Assembly (NCBI GenBank): GCA_945957395.1
Contig: CAMFKE010000001.1
Coordinates: forward strand, 124,001 to 188,000
Length of the DNA: 64,000 bases
From: an uncultured Opitutia bacterium
Lineage (GTDB): Bacteria > Verrucomicrobiota > Verrucomicrobiia > Opitutales > UBA953
Reading direction: 5' to 3'
Part shown: one piece after another, positions 7,005-19,105 of the stretch
How positions within the stretch are numbered: position 1 is the stretch's first letter
Layout: every line of letters starts with the position of its first letter
Made by a program: the position numbers and the translations under genes
Notes under the pieces: model-generated
Told to the model about the DNA's origin: nothing
Databases searched by the model: none
What the model saw: only the letters and a program-made list of their open reading frames with translations

Positions 7005-9578
7005 TTACTCGGCGGCGGGAGCGGGGGCGTCCTCGGTGTCCTCGTCGGCCTTCACGACCTTGCAGACGCCGATGATGGTGTCGCCTTCGGGGATGTTCAT
7101 GACCTTGACGCCCTGGGCGACGCGGCCGGTCATGCGGACTTCCTTCACGCGGGTGCGGATGGACTGGCCGCCCTTGGTGAGGACCATGATCTCGTCGGTA
7201 TCGAGGACGGAGAGGGCGCCGGCGACGCCGGCCTTGGTCTTGATGGCGATGAGGCCCTTGCCGCCGCGGGACTGGATGCGGTACACGGGGCCCTCGTCGT
7301 CGTCGAACTTGGTGCGCTTGCCCTGGCCGTTGCCGCCGACGATGAGGAGGGTGCACTCGGGGTCCACGATCTCCATGGACTTCACGGAGTCCTTGGGGGC
7401 GAGCTTCATGCCGCGTACGCCGGCGGCGGCGCGACCGACGAGGCGGATGCCCTTGGGCGCGCGCTCGGCGTCGGCGTCGCCGTCGAGTTCGACCTCGGCG
7501 GTGGTCTCGCCGTCATCGGCGTCGGCGCCGGAATCGCCCTCGTGCTTGGCGTCGAAGACGGGGAAGCGGATGCTCATGCCCTGGGCGGTGATCATCATGA
7601 CCTCGCCCTTGTCCTCGGTGAGTTTGACGGCGATGAGCTGGTCGCCGTCCTTGATGTTGATGCCGATGAGGCCGGACTTGCGGCAGTTGGAGTAGTCGGC
7701 GAGGCAGGTCTTCTTGACCATGCCGTTCTTGGTGCCGAACACGAGGAACTTGTCCTCGGAGAACTCCTTGATGCAGACCATGGCGGCGAGCTTCTCGCCC
7801 TCCTGCATCTGGATGACATTGGCGATGTTGCGGCCCTTGGAGGCGCGGGCGCCCTCGGGGATCTCGTATACCTTTTCCACATACACGCGACCGTTGTTCA
7901 TGAAGAACATGATGGTGTCGTGGGTGGAGGCGGTGAAGAGGTGCTCGATGAAGTCGGCCTCGTGGGTCTCGGAGCCGATGGTGCCCTTGCCGCCGCGTTT
8001 CTGGGAGCGGTAGGCGGCGACGGGGGTGCGCTTGATGAAGCCCTCGTGGGAGATGGTGATGATGCAGCCCTCGTTGGCGATGACGTCCTCCATGCGCAGT
8101 TCGCCCTCGGCGGCCTGGATCTGGGTCTTGCGGGGCGTGATGTGCTTCTTCGCCGTGTCGCGAAGCTCGTCCTTCACGATGGCGAGGAGGCGGTGCTCGT
8201 TGGCGAGGATGGTCTTGTATTCCTCGATTTCGGCGAGAAGGGCGGCGTACTCGGCCTCGATCTTGTCGCGCTCCAGGCCGGTGAGCTGGTAGAGGCGCAG
8301 GTCGAGGATGGCGGCGGCCTGGCGGTCGGAGAGGCCGTACTTGGCGATGAGTTTTTCGCGGGCCTCGTCGCGGTTCTGCGAGGCGCGGATGATCTTCACG
8401 AAGTCGTCGAGGTTGCGCAGGGCGATGCGGAAGCCCTCGAGGATGTGGGCGCGGTCCTCGGCCTTGCGCAGGCGGAACTTGGTGCGGCGGGTGATGACGT
8501 CGCGGCGGTGCTCGATGTAGCACTCGAGCATCTCCTTGATGTTCATCTGCTTGGGCCGGCGCTTGTCGAGGGCGAGCAGGATGACGCCAAAGGAGCTCTC
8601 GAAGGCGGTGTGCTTGTAGAGCTTGTTGAGCACGACGCGGGGCGATTCGCCGCGCTTGAGCTCGAGGACGATGCGGGTGTTCTCGTCGGATTCGTCGCGC
8701 AGGTCGGAGACCTCGTCGATGACCTTCTCGCGGATGAGGTCGGCGATGGCGATGACGAGGTTGGCGCGGTTCACATTGTAGGGGATCTCGGTGAGGATGA
8801 GGGATTCCTTGCCGCCCTTGAGCTCCTCGGTGTGCGCGACGCCGCGGGTGCGCACGATGCCGCGGCCGGTGCGCAGGTACTGGTCGATGCCGTCGCGTCC
8901 GTTGATGATGCCGCCGGTGGGGAAGTCGGGGCCCTTGACGATGCCGCAGAGTTCGTCGACGGAGAGGGTGGGCGTGTCGATGAGGCGCACGGTGGCGTCC
9001 ACGAGTTCGCCGAGGTTGTGCGGGGGGATGTTGGTGGTCATGCCGACCGCGATGCCGGTGGAACCGTTCATCAGCAGGTGGGGCAGGGCGCACGGGAGCA
9101 CGGAGGGCTCGGTGGTGGACTCCTTGTAATTGGGGACGAAGTCGACGGTGTCCTCGTCGAGGCCGGCGAGGAGGTCTTCGGCGACCTCGTCGAGCTTGCA
9201 CTCGGTGTAGCGGTAGGCGGCGGCGGGGTCGCCGTCGACGGAGCCGAAGTTGCCCTGGGGCATGACGAGCGGGTAGCGCATGACCCAGCTCTGGGCGAGG
9301 CGAACGAGGGTGTCGTACACGGAGGAGTCGCCGTGCGGGTGGTAGTTCTTGAGCACTTCACCGACGACACCGGCGCACTTGTCGAAGGGGCGGTTGTGAA
9401 GGAGGCCTTCACGCAGCATGGCGTAGAGGACGCGGCGCTGGACGGGCTTGAGGCCGTCGCGGGCGTCGGGGAGGGCGCGGGAGACGATGACGGACATCGA
9501 GTAGTCGATGTACGCGGTGGACATGATGTCCGTGATGTTGGTCGTGGCGAGGCGTCCGGTGGTGATTTCCGAGGACAT
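7005..9578 (-). CDS. gyrA: DNA gyrase subunit A
   Basis: An 857-residue type IIA topoisomerase subunit that cleaves and rejoins DNA during negative supercoiling. It opens with AYIDYSMSVIVSRALPDARD, and the catalytic Tyr is Tyr124 in AYRYTECKL. The quinolone-determining loop HPHGDSSVYD keeps the Ser and Asp equivalent to E. coli Ser83 and Asp87. The GyrA-box equivalent reads QKRGGKG. The C-terminal pinwheel contains an acidic insert near ELDGDADAE, and the protein ends in an acidic tail. The ATG at 9578 is chosen because sequence upstream of it is heptamer repeat. It follows gyrB by 117 nt, so a gyrBA operon is likely. Confidence 0.97.
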   Translation of the reverse strand: MSSEITTGRLATTNITDIMSTAYIDYSMSVIVSRALPDARDGLKPVQRRVLYAMLREGLLHNRPFDKCAGVVGEVLKNYHPHGDSSVYDTLVRLAQSWVMRYPLVMPQGNFGSVDGDPAAAYRYTECKLDEVAEDLLAGLDEDTVDFVPNYKESTTEPSVLPCALPHLLMNGSTGIAVGMTTNIPPHNLGELVDATVRLIDTPTLSVDELCGIVKGPDFPTGGIINGRDGIDQYLRTGRGIVRTRGVAHTEELKGGKESLILTEIPYNVNRANLVIAIADLIREKVIDEVSDLRDESDENTRIVLELKRGESPRVVLNKLYKHTAFESSFGVILLALDKRRPKQMNIKEMLECYIEHRRDVITRRTKFRLRKAEDRAHILEGFRIALRNLDDFVKIIRASQNRDEAREKLIAKYGLSDRQAAAILDLRLYQLTGLERDKIEAEYAALLAEIEEYKTILANEHRLLAIVKDELRDTAKKHITPRKTQIQAAEGELRMEDVIANEGCIITISHEGFIKRTPVAAYRSQKRGGKGTIGSETHEADFIEHLFTASTHDTIMFFMNNGRVYVEKVYEIPEGARASKGRNIANVIQMQEGEKLAAMVCIKEFSEDKFLVFGTKNGMVKKTCLADYSNCRKSGLIGINIKDGDQLIAVKLTEDKGEVMMITAQGMSIRFPVFDAKHEGDSGADADDGETTAEVELDGDADAERAPKGIRLVGRAAAGVRGMKLAPKDSVKSMEIVDPECTLLIVGGNGQGKRTKFDDDEGPVYRIQSRGGKGLIAIKTKAGVAGALSVLDTDEIMVLTKGGQSIRTRVKEVRMTGRVAQGVKVMNIPEGDTIIGVCKVVKADEDTEDAPAPAAE

Positions 9579-9596
9579 GGAAGGGGGTGGGCCGAA

Positions 9597-9624
9597 GTTG
9601 ATAGTTGATAGGTGTTGGTTGATA
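9597..9624 (+). repeat. Heptamer array in gyrA leader
   Basis: Exact 7-bp phasing: GTTGATA, GTTGATA, GGTGTTG, GTTGATA, lying 19 nt before the gyrA start codon. Confidence 0.85.
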
Positions 9625-9659
9625 GGGGGCGGGAGTGTCGGGCGGGGGATGTATCCGTC

Positions 9660-9687
9660 TGACAACTCTCAACTGTCACCTATCAAC
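9660..9687 (-). repeat. Heptamer array after gyrB stop, inverted
   Basis: On the minus strand four 7-bp units GTTGATA, GGTGACA, GTTGAGA, GTTGTCA begin 8 nt after the gyrB stop. They face the array at 9597-9624. Confidence 0.85.
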
Positions 9688-9695
9688 CGATGCCG

Positions 9696-13056
<3,361 letters not shown>

Positions 13057-13175
13057 GCGTCGCTTATGCCCGTCCGGCCTCGCTCGGGAAATCCTGAAGT
13101 GGGAATGGCGCGCGGGCGCGGAACTCGGCGCATTTCGCACTTCCCCCGCCGGGCTTGGGCCGTCTTTCTCCGCGC

Positions 13176-14171
13176 ATGGCTCGAAAAACCGCCTCCGCCT
13201 CCACCACCCGCGCCGTGCGCGCGCTGCCCGCCGACACCACGGCGCTGCTCACCGTGCGCGACTGGCTCCGCTACGCCGTGTCGCTCTTCACCGCCGAGAA
13301 GCTTTTCTTCGGGCAGGGTTGCTCGCGCGCCTTCGACGAGGCGGCCTTCCTGGTGCGGCATACGCTGCACCTGCCGCACGAGGGGCTGGAGACTTTCTAC
13401 GACGCGCGCGTCACGGCCTCCGAGGCGGCCGCCTTGCGCGGCGTTCTGGAGCGTCGCGCGTACGGGCGCGAGCCGGCCGCCTACATCACGGGAGAGGCCT
13501 GGCTCGGCGAATATTCCTTCCGCGTCGACCGCCGCGTGATCGTGCCGCGCTCGTACTTCCTGGAGCTCATCCCGGAGGAGCTTAACAAGTGGCTTCCCGA
13601 CCCCGACGGGGTCTCTTCGGTCGCCGATGTGTGCACGGGCTCGGGCTGCCTGGCCATCCTGCTGGCGCTGGCCTATCCGAACGCCGCCGTGGACGCCGTG
13701 GACATCTCGCAGGACGCGCTGGATGTGGCCGCGCTGAATGTGGAGGACTACCACTTCGGGGACCGCATCGCCCTGCACAAGGCCGATGTGCTCGACGGCG
13801 TCACGCCGGCCGAGCCCTACGACCTCATCGTGTGCAACCCGCCCTACGAGCCGGAGTCGGTGCTGGAGACGCTGCCTGACGAGTTCCGACACGAGCCGGA
13901 AAACGCGCTGGTGTCGGGCGTGGACGGTCTGGATGTGATCCGGCGTCTGCTGCCTCAGGCCGCCGAGCGGCTCAAGCCCAACGGCATCCTGCTCATCGAG
14001 GTCGGCGGGCTGCACGACGCGATGCACGCCGAGTGGCCGGAAATGGATATCCACTGGCTGCATACGGCCGACGAGTCGGACTGCGTCTGCCTCATCCACG
14101 CCTCCGAACTGCGCCGCCTCTTCGCCGCCCCGACGCCGAAGGGCCGCAAGGCTTCGGCTCGCAAGGCGTGA
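13176..14171 (+). CDS. prmB: Ribosomal protein uL3 N5-glutamine methyltransferase (PrmB family)
   Basis: A 331-residue class I SAM methyltransferase. The PrmB-type N-terminal domain (TVRDWLRYAVSLF, LVRHTLHLPHEG) precedes the SAM motif VCTGSGCLAI and the catalytic NPPYEPESV, then the PrmB-type FRHEPENALVSGVDGLD. It is much closer to PrmB than PrmC. PrmB methylates a Gln of ribosomal protein L3. The ATG at 13176 (MARKTASAS) is preferred over the upstream TTG at 13155. It is convergent with speA, with 49 nt between stops. Confidence 0.9.
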   Translation: MARKTASASTTRAVRALPADTTALLTVRDWLRYAVSLFTAEKLFFGQGCSRAFDEAAFLVRHTLHLPHEGLETFYDARVTASEAAALRGVLERRAYGREPAAYITGEAWLGEYSFRVDRRVIVPRSYFLELIPEELNKWLPDPDGVSSVADVCTGSGCLAILLALAYPNAAVDAVDISQDALDVAALNVEDYHFGDRIALHKADVLDGVTPAEPYDLIVCNPPYEPESVLETLPDEFRHEPENALVSGVDGLDVIRRLLPQAAERLKPNGILLIEVGGLHDAMHAEWPEMDIHWLHTADESDCVCLIHASELRRLFAAPTPKGRKASARKA

Positions 14172-14187
14172 CCGAATCCCCTCGCCG

Positions 14188-14208
14188 GGCCGCCCCCGCT
14201 GGGCGGCC
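14188..14208. terminator. Hairpin between convergent prmB and speA
   Basis: A perfect 8-bp GC stem (GGCCGCCC/GGGCGGCC) with loop CCGCT lies in the 49-nt convergent gap. No T tract follows, so it may be weak or Rho-assisted. Confidence 0.4.
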
Positions 14209-14220
14209 ACGGGCGGGTGT

Positions 14221-16197
14221 TCAGCGCGCCTTCTTGGCGCGCATCTTGGAGCTCTTGCGCGCGGGGACCAGGTAGGTGCGTCCGCGGATGAGCTTCTCGT
14301 ACAGATCGAGCATGGCGACGCCCTCGCGGGGCTTCACCTCGTCGGCCTTGGTCGCGCGGTCCACCGCCTTCTTCATGGCGCGGCAGAGGTCGTCGGCGTC
14401 GTACTGGATCATGTCGAGCACGCGCTCGACGGTCTGTCCGGCGATCGTCTCCTCCATGTACCAGCCGGCCTCCTCGTCGTCCTCGAGGAACACATGCGCC
14501 TCGTTGACGCGGCCGAAGAGGTTGTGCAGGTCGCCCATGATGTCCTGATAGGCGCCGACCATGAAGGCGCCGATGTAGTAGGGCTGGCCGGCCTTGAGCG
14601 GGTGCAGGTTGATGGTGGCGCGCTTGTCCTCGAAGTCGATGAAGTCGCAGACCTTGCCGTCGGAGTCGCAGGTGATGTCCACGAGGGTGGCGGGCACGGT
14701 GGGCTTCTCGTCGAGCCTGTGGATGGGGGCGATGGGGAAGAGCTGGTCGAGCGCCCAGTGGTCCATCAGCGACTGGAACACGGAGAAGTTGCACACATAC
14801 TGCTCGGCGAGCAGGGCGTCCAGGTCGGTGAGGTCGTCGGGGATGTCGCCGCCGGCGGGAAGCGTGTTGCGGATGTCGCGGCAGATTTCCCAGTAGAGGC
14901 GGTCGGCCTCGGCGCGCTGGTCGAGGGCCAGGTGGCCGAGGGTGAAGAGCTGGTGGGCCTCCTCCTTCTTCTGCTTGGCGTCGTGGAAGCGCTCCAGCGG
15001 GTCGAGCCCGTGCTTGTTGCGCAGGATGTCGTCGAGCTCCTTGACGGGCTTGGAGCGGCGGCCCTTGACCGGGATGGGCTCGTCGCCGTCGCGCACGATG
15101 CGGTCGATGGCCTCGAAGATGAGGATGGAGTGGGGGGCGACGAGGGCGCGGCCGGACTCGGAGGTGATGTCGGGGACCTCCACGCCGGTCTCCTCGCAGA
15201 CGGCCTTGATGTTGAAGACCACGTCGCGGGCGTAGACCTCCATGCTGTAGTTCATGGAGCTCTCGTAGTTGGAGCGGGAGCCGTCGTAGTCGATGCCCAG
15301 GCCGCCGCCGACGTCGAGAATGCCCATGGGGAAGCCCATGCGGACGAGTTCGCAGTAGTAGCGTGCCGCCTCGCTCACCGCCTTCTTGATGGTGGCGATG
15401 TTGGGGACCTGGGAGCCGATGTGGAAATGCAGGAGGCGGAGGGACTCCGTCATGCGGGCGCGGCGCAGCTTGGCGGCGATCTGCATGATCTCGCAGGGCG
15501 TGAGGCCGAACTTGGCGTTCTCGCCGGTGGATTCGGCCCACTTGCCCTCGCCGGAGGTGGAGAGCTTGACGCGAAGGCCGATGAAGGGCTCCACGCCGAT
15601 CTCCTTGGCGATGCGGATGATGGGGTCCAGTTCGGAGACCTGCTCGACGACGATGACGGTCTGCTTGCCGAGGCGGCGGCCGATGAGGGCGAGTCGGATG
15701 TACTCCTCGTCCTTGTATCCGTTGCACACCAACAGCGAGTTGCTGTTTTCGAGCATGGCCAGGGCGATGAGCAGCTCGGGCTTGGAGCCGGCCTCGAGGC
15801 CGAAATCGTATTTGTCGCCGGCGTCGACGATCTCCTCCACCACCTCGCGCAGCTGGTTGACCTTCACCGGGAAGACGCCGCGGTAGACGCCCTGGTAGCC
15901 CTCCTGTCGGATGGCGGAGCGGAAGGCCTCGTTGATGCGGATGACGCGCTGGCGGAGCAGGTCCTGGACGCGGATGGTGAGCGGGGGCTTGAGGCCCATG
16001 CTCTCGGCTTCCTTGACCACATCGAGGATGCGGATCTTGCGGCCGTCGGCCATCGGGTGCACGCACAGCGCGCCGGTGTCGTCCACCGAGAAGTGATCGC
16101 CACCCCAGCGTTTGAAGCCGTAGTGGTCCTGCGCCTCCTTGGCGGTCCAGGGTTCGGAGGCGGCGGCGGCTTTGGCGGAGGTCTTGGGTTTGCTCAC
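14221..16197 (-). CDS. speA: Biosynthetic arginine decarboxylase
   Basis: A 658-residue fold-III PLP enzyme, the same length as E. coli SpeA. It makes agmatine from arginine, the first step of one putrescine route. The PLP lysine is Lys112 in FPVKVNQLREV. LHFHIGSQVPN and DVGGGLGIDYDGS follow, and the catalytic Cys is in DITCDSDGKVCDF. A GTG at 16197 gives VSKPKTSAKAAAA; an ATG at 16257 would add 20 Pro/Arg-rich residues and cannot be excluded. It is divergent from the lysine 2,3-aminomutase gene with 157 nt between. No speB is present here. Confidence 0.95.
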   Translation of the reverse strand: MSKPKTSAKAAAASEPWTAKEAQDHYGFKRWGGDHFSVDDTGALCVHPMADGRKIRILDVVKEAESMGLKPPLTIRVQDLLRQRVIRINEAFRSAIRQEGYQGVYRGVFPVKVNQLREVVEEIVDAGDKYDFGLEAGSKPELLIALAMLENSNSLLVCNGYKDEEYIRLALIGRRLGKQTVIVVEQVSELDPIIRIAKEIGVEPFIGLRVKLSTSGEGKWAESTGENAKFGLTPCEIMQIAAKLRRARMTESLRLLHFHIGSQVPNIATIKKAVSEAARYYCELVRMGFPMGILDVGGGLGIDYDGSRSNYESSMNYSMEVYARDVVFNIKAVCEETGVEVPDITSESGRALVAPHSILIFEAIDRIVRDGDEPIPVKGRRSKPVKELDDILRNKHGLDPLERFHDAKQKKEEAHQLFTLGHLALDQRAEADRLYWEICRDIRNTLPAGGDIPDDLTDLDALLAEQYVCNFSVFQSLMDHWALDQLFPIAPIHRLDEKPTVPATLVDITCDSDGKVCDFIDFEDKRATINLHPLKAGQPYYIGAFMVGAYQDIMGDLHNLFGRVNEAHVFLEDDEEAGWYMEETIAGQTVERVLDMIQYDADDLCRAMKKAVDRATKADEVKPREGVAMLDLYEKLIRGRTYLVPARKSSKMRAKKAR

Positions 16198-16354
16198 TGG
16201 TGTGCGAGTAAAAGTGTCCCGCCTGTCTGGCCGGGGTCGGGGGGGCGTAAAGTCCATTTTACGACGGGGGGCTGGAAAATGGGTGGGCGGCGCGGCGTGA
16301 AAGCGGCTGCGTTCCGTTGACAGGGGCGCCGCTGTCGGGAATCTCAGCGGCACG

Positions 16355-17491
16355 ATGCATCCGCGAGAACACAGTGATTTGCGCCGTCGGGGCCGGGGCC
16401 TGTGGGCCGACACCGCCGAGTCCGATTGGGACGATTGGAACTGGCAGTTGAGAAACCGCATCACGACCCTGGCGGAACTGGAGTCGCGCATGTCGCTCAC
16501 GCGCGAGGAGCGCGAGGGGTGCCTGTTCGCCAAGGACCGTCTGGCGCTGGCGATAACGCCGTATTTCTTCAACCTCATCGACCGCGAGAACCCCGATTGT
16601 CCGATCCGCCGGCAGGTCATCCCGCGGGTGGAGGAGTCGTATGTGAACGCGGGAGAATCGACCGACCCGGTGGGCGAGGAGCACACCATGCCGGTGCCCG
16701 GGCTGGTGCATCGCTACCCGGACCGGGTGCTGTTTCTGGCGACCGACCGTTGCGCCGCCTATTGCCGTTACTGCACGCGCAGCCGGCTGGTCTCCAACGC
16801 GCGCCATTACGATTTCCATCCCGACTACGAGCGGGCGCTGCGCTACATCGGCGAGCACCCGGAGGTGCGCGATGTGCTGATCTCCGGCGGCGATCCGCTG
16901 CTGCTCTCGGACGCCAAGCTGGACCACCTGCTGGGGCGGCTGAGGGCCATCCCGCATGTGGAGTTCATCCGCATCGGTACGCGCATGCCCGTGTTCGCTC
17001 CGCAGCGCGTGACGCCCGGCCTGTGCGAGGTCTTGAAAAAGCACGGGCCGGTGTGGATGAGCCTGCATGTGAACCACCCCGACGAGTGTACGGGCGAGCT
17101 TTTCGAGGCCTGCGAGCGCCTGGCGTTCTCGGGCACCCCGCTGGGCAACCAGTCGGTCCTGCTCAAGGGCGTCAACGACGACGCGGCGGTGATGAAGCGC
17201 CTCGTGCAGCGGCTGCTCATGATGCGCGTGCGCCCCTATTACCTTTACGCCTGCGACCTAATCAGCGGCTCGGCGCACCTGCGCGCGCCGGTGGAGAAGG
17301 GGGTCGAGATCATCCGGGCCCTGCGCGGGCACACCTCGGGCTACGCCGTGCCGCAGTTCGTCATCGACGCGCCCGGCGGCGGCGGGAAGGTGCCGGTCAA
17401 TCCGGAGTATGTGGACATGGCGTCGCTCGACGCGGACCTCGTGCGGATGACCAATTTCGAGGGTCGCGAGTTCGTGTATCCGGCCAGGTAG
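16355..17491 (+). CDS. Lysine 2,3-aminomutase family radical SAM enzyme (KamA/AblA/EpmB)
   Basis: A 378-residue radical SAM and PLP enzyme that interconverts alpha- and beta-lysine. The iron-sulfur motif CAAYCRYC sets Cys133, 137 and 140. SGGDPLLLSD, the lysine-binding Asp in YACDLISGSAHLR and the second Asp with the PLP/substrate loop in FVIDAPGGGGK match true lysine aminomutases. No ablB acetyltransferase is adjacent, so the N-acetyl-beta-lysine osmolyte route is not supported locally; EF-P beta-lysylation (EpmB role) is an alternative. The ATG at 16355 is preferred. It is divergent from speA, and its stop is 15 nt from the convergent rny stop. Confidence 0.88.
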   Translation: MHPREHSDLRRRGRGLWADTAESDWDDWNWQLRNRITTLAELESRMSLTREEREGCLFAKDRLALAITPYFFNLIDRENPDCPIRRQVIPRVEESYVNAGESTDPVGEEHTMPVPGLVHRYPDRVLFLATDRCAAYCRYCTRSRLVSNARHYDFHPDYERALRYIGEHPEVRDVLISGGDPLLLSDAKLDHLLGRLRAIPHVEFIRIGTRMPVFAPQRVTPGLCEVLKKHGPVWMSLHVNHPDECTGELFEACERLAFSGTPLGNQSVLLKGVNDDAAVMKRLVQRLLMMRVRPYYLYACDLISGSAHLRAPVEKGVEIIRALRGHTSGYAVPQFVIDAPGGGGKVPVNPEYVDMASLDADLVRMTNFEGREFVYPAR

Positions 17492-17506
17492 GGGCCGCGG
17501 GGCGCG

Positions 17507-18979
17507 TCAGCGGGCTTCCTCGTGGAAGCGCTGTTCGCGGATGAGCACGATGCGCACGCTGCCCGGGTAGTGCATCTCCTCCTCGATGCGCACGCGGATT
17601 TTGCGCGCCAGCGACTGCGCCTCGTCCTCGGAGACCTTGGCGGGCTCGACGATGACGCGCACCTCGCGGCCGGCCTGGATGGCGTGCGCCTCGACCACGC
17701 CCGGGAAGGATTTCGCGAGGGTTTCGAGCCCTCGCACGCGCTCCACATAGCCTTCGAGCGTGGAGGAGCGGGCGCCGGGGCGGGTGGCGGAGATGCCGTC
17801 GGCGAGCTTGAGGATGGCGGCGTAAAGGCTCTCGGGTTCGACCTCGCCGTGGTGCGCGGCCACCGCGTTGACCACGCGAGAGTCCTCGCCGAGTCGGCGC
17901 AGCACGGCGGCGCCGGCGCCGGCGTGGCCGAGGTCGGTGTCCTCCGTCATGGCCTTGCCGATGTCGTGCAGCAGTCCGGATCGGCGGGCGGGAGCCGGGT
18001 CGATGCCGAGTTCCGCGGCGAGCAGGGCGCACAGGTGAGCCGTCTCGACGGAGTGATCGAGGGTGTTCTGGTTGGCGGAGAGTCGGAAGTGAAGGCGGCC
18101 GAGGAGTTCGAGCACCTCGTGGTCGCTCACGCTCACGCCGGCCTTTTCCGCGGCTTCGCGGCCGAGCTCGTGGGCGGAGGCGAGCACCTGCTCGCGGGCG
18201 CTCTCGACGAAGGCCTCGATGCTGGAGGGGTGGATGCGCCCGTCGCGCACGAGGGCTTCGAGCGCCACGCGGGCGATCTCGCGGCGGACCGGGTCGAAGG
18301 AGGAGACGAGGACGCTGTCGGGCGTCTCATCGATCATGAGCGTGGTGCCGGTGAGCGTTTCGAAGGCCTTGATGTTGCGCCCTTCGCGACCGATCAGGCG
18401 CCCCTTCATGCTTTCGTCCGGGATGGGGACGATGGCCGCGCCGGCCTCGTGCACGACGGAGGGGGCGAGGCGCTGCATGGTGTCGACGAGGATGCGGCGC
18501 GCCTCGTCGCGCAGGTCGTCGGCGCGCTTGCCGAGGATTTCCGCGCGAAGGCGGGAAAGGTCGTCCTCGCACTCCGCGCGCACGGCTTCCATGGCGGTCT
18601 TGCGGGCCTCCGAGGCGGTGAGCCCGGCGATGCGCATCGCTTCGCGCGCCAGGTTCTTCTTTTCACGGGCGAGCTCCTGGGCCGTGCGCTCGGCTTCGGC
18701 GCGGGCGTCGTCGGCGTCCTTCGCCGCGGCGTCGGCGGCGACTCGCACGGCCTCGGCGCGGGCGAGCTCGGCGTCGGTGCGGGCCGACTTGGCGCGCAGC
18801 TCCTCCTCGTCCTTGGCGCGCAGTTCGCGCACCCGTAGTTCCGCCTCGCGCGCGGCCATCTCGATGTCCTTGCGGTGCGCGGCGACCGAGGCGCGGTGCC
18901 GCAAGACGGCGGCGGCGGCCGTGCCGGCGACGCCTGTGGCGAGGCCGAGGAGAGCGGCGGAGGTGGAGTCGAGCGGCAT
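17507..18979 (-). CDS. rny: Ribonuclease Y
   Basis: A 490-residue membrane-anchored endoribonuclease that initiates mRNA decay. The N-terminal hydrophobic anchor (about residues 8-26) is followed by a long charged coiled coil (to about residue 190), then a KH domain with GREG in MKGRLIGREGRNIKAFE, and an HD domain with HSVETAHL and LLHDIGKAM. The layout is that of RNase Y, slightly shorter than the 520-residue Bacillus protein because of the coiled coil. The ATG at 18979 opens the anchor. It is convergent with the aminomutase gene. Confidence 0.94.
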   Translation of the reverse strand: MPLDSTSAALLGLATGVAGTAAAAVLRHRASVAAHRKDIEMAAREAELRVRELRAKDEEELRAKSARTDAELARAEAVRVAADAAAKDADDARAEAERTAQELAREKKNLAREAMRIAGLTASEARKTAMEAVRAECEDDLSRLRAEILGKRADDLRDEARRILVDTMQRLAPSVVHEAGAAIVPIPDESMKGRLIGREGRNIKAFETLTGTTLMIDETPDSVLVSSFDPVRREIARVALEALVRDGRIHPSSIEAFVESAREQVLASAHELGREAAEKAGVSVSDHEVLELLGRLHFRLSANQNTLDHSVETAHLCALLAAELGIDPAPARRSGLLHDIGKAMTEDTDLGHAGAGAAVLRRLGEDSRVVNAVAAHHGEVEPESLYAAILKLADGISATRPGARSSTLEGYVERVRGLETLAKSFPGVVEAHAIQAGREVRVIVEPAKVSEDEAQSLARKIRVRIEEEMHYPGSVRIVLIREQRFHEEAR

Positions 18980-19105
18980 GCGTACCGTTTAGAAAACTTT
19001 AAGGATAAGGACCGGAATCCCGAAAAGATGTTTCACTCAAATGCCGGGGTTGAATCCTGCGGCAATTGCGGGTGAAAGGCCCCGGTTGTCCGAGTGCGGG
19101 TGATC

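Noticed and set aside
6513-9608. A 1031-codon open frame on the plus strand opposite gyrA
   Set aside because: It mirrors gyrA and comes from GC-rich codon use; its translation is low-complexity Val/Gly/Leu/Asp with no family.
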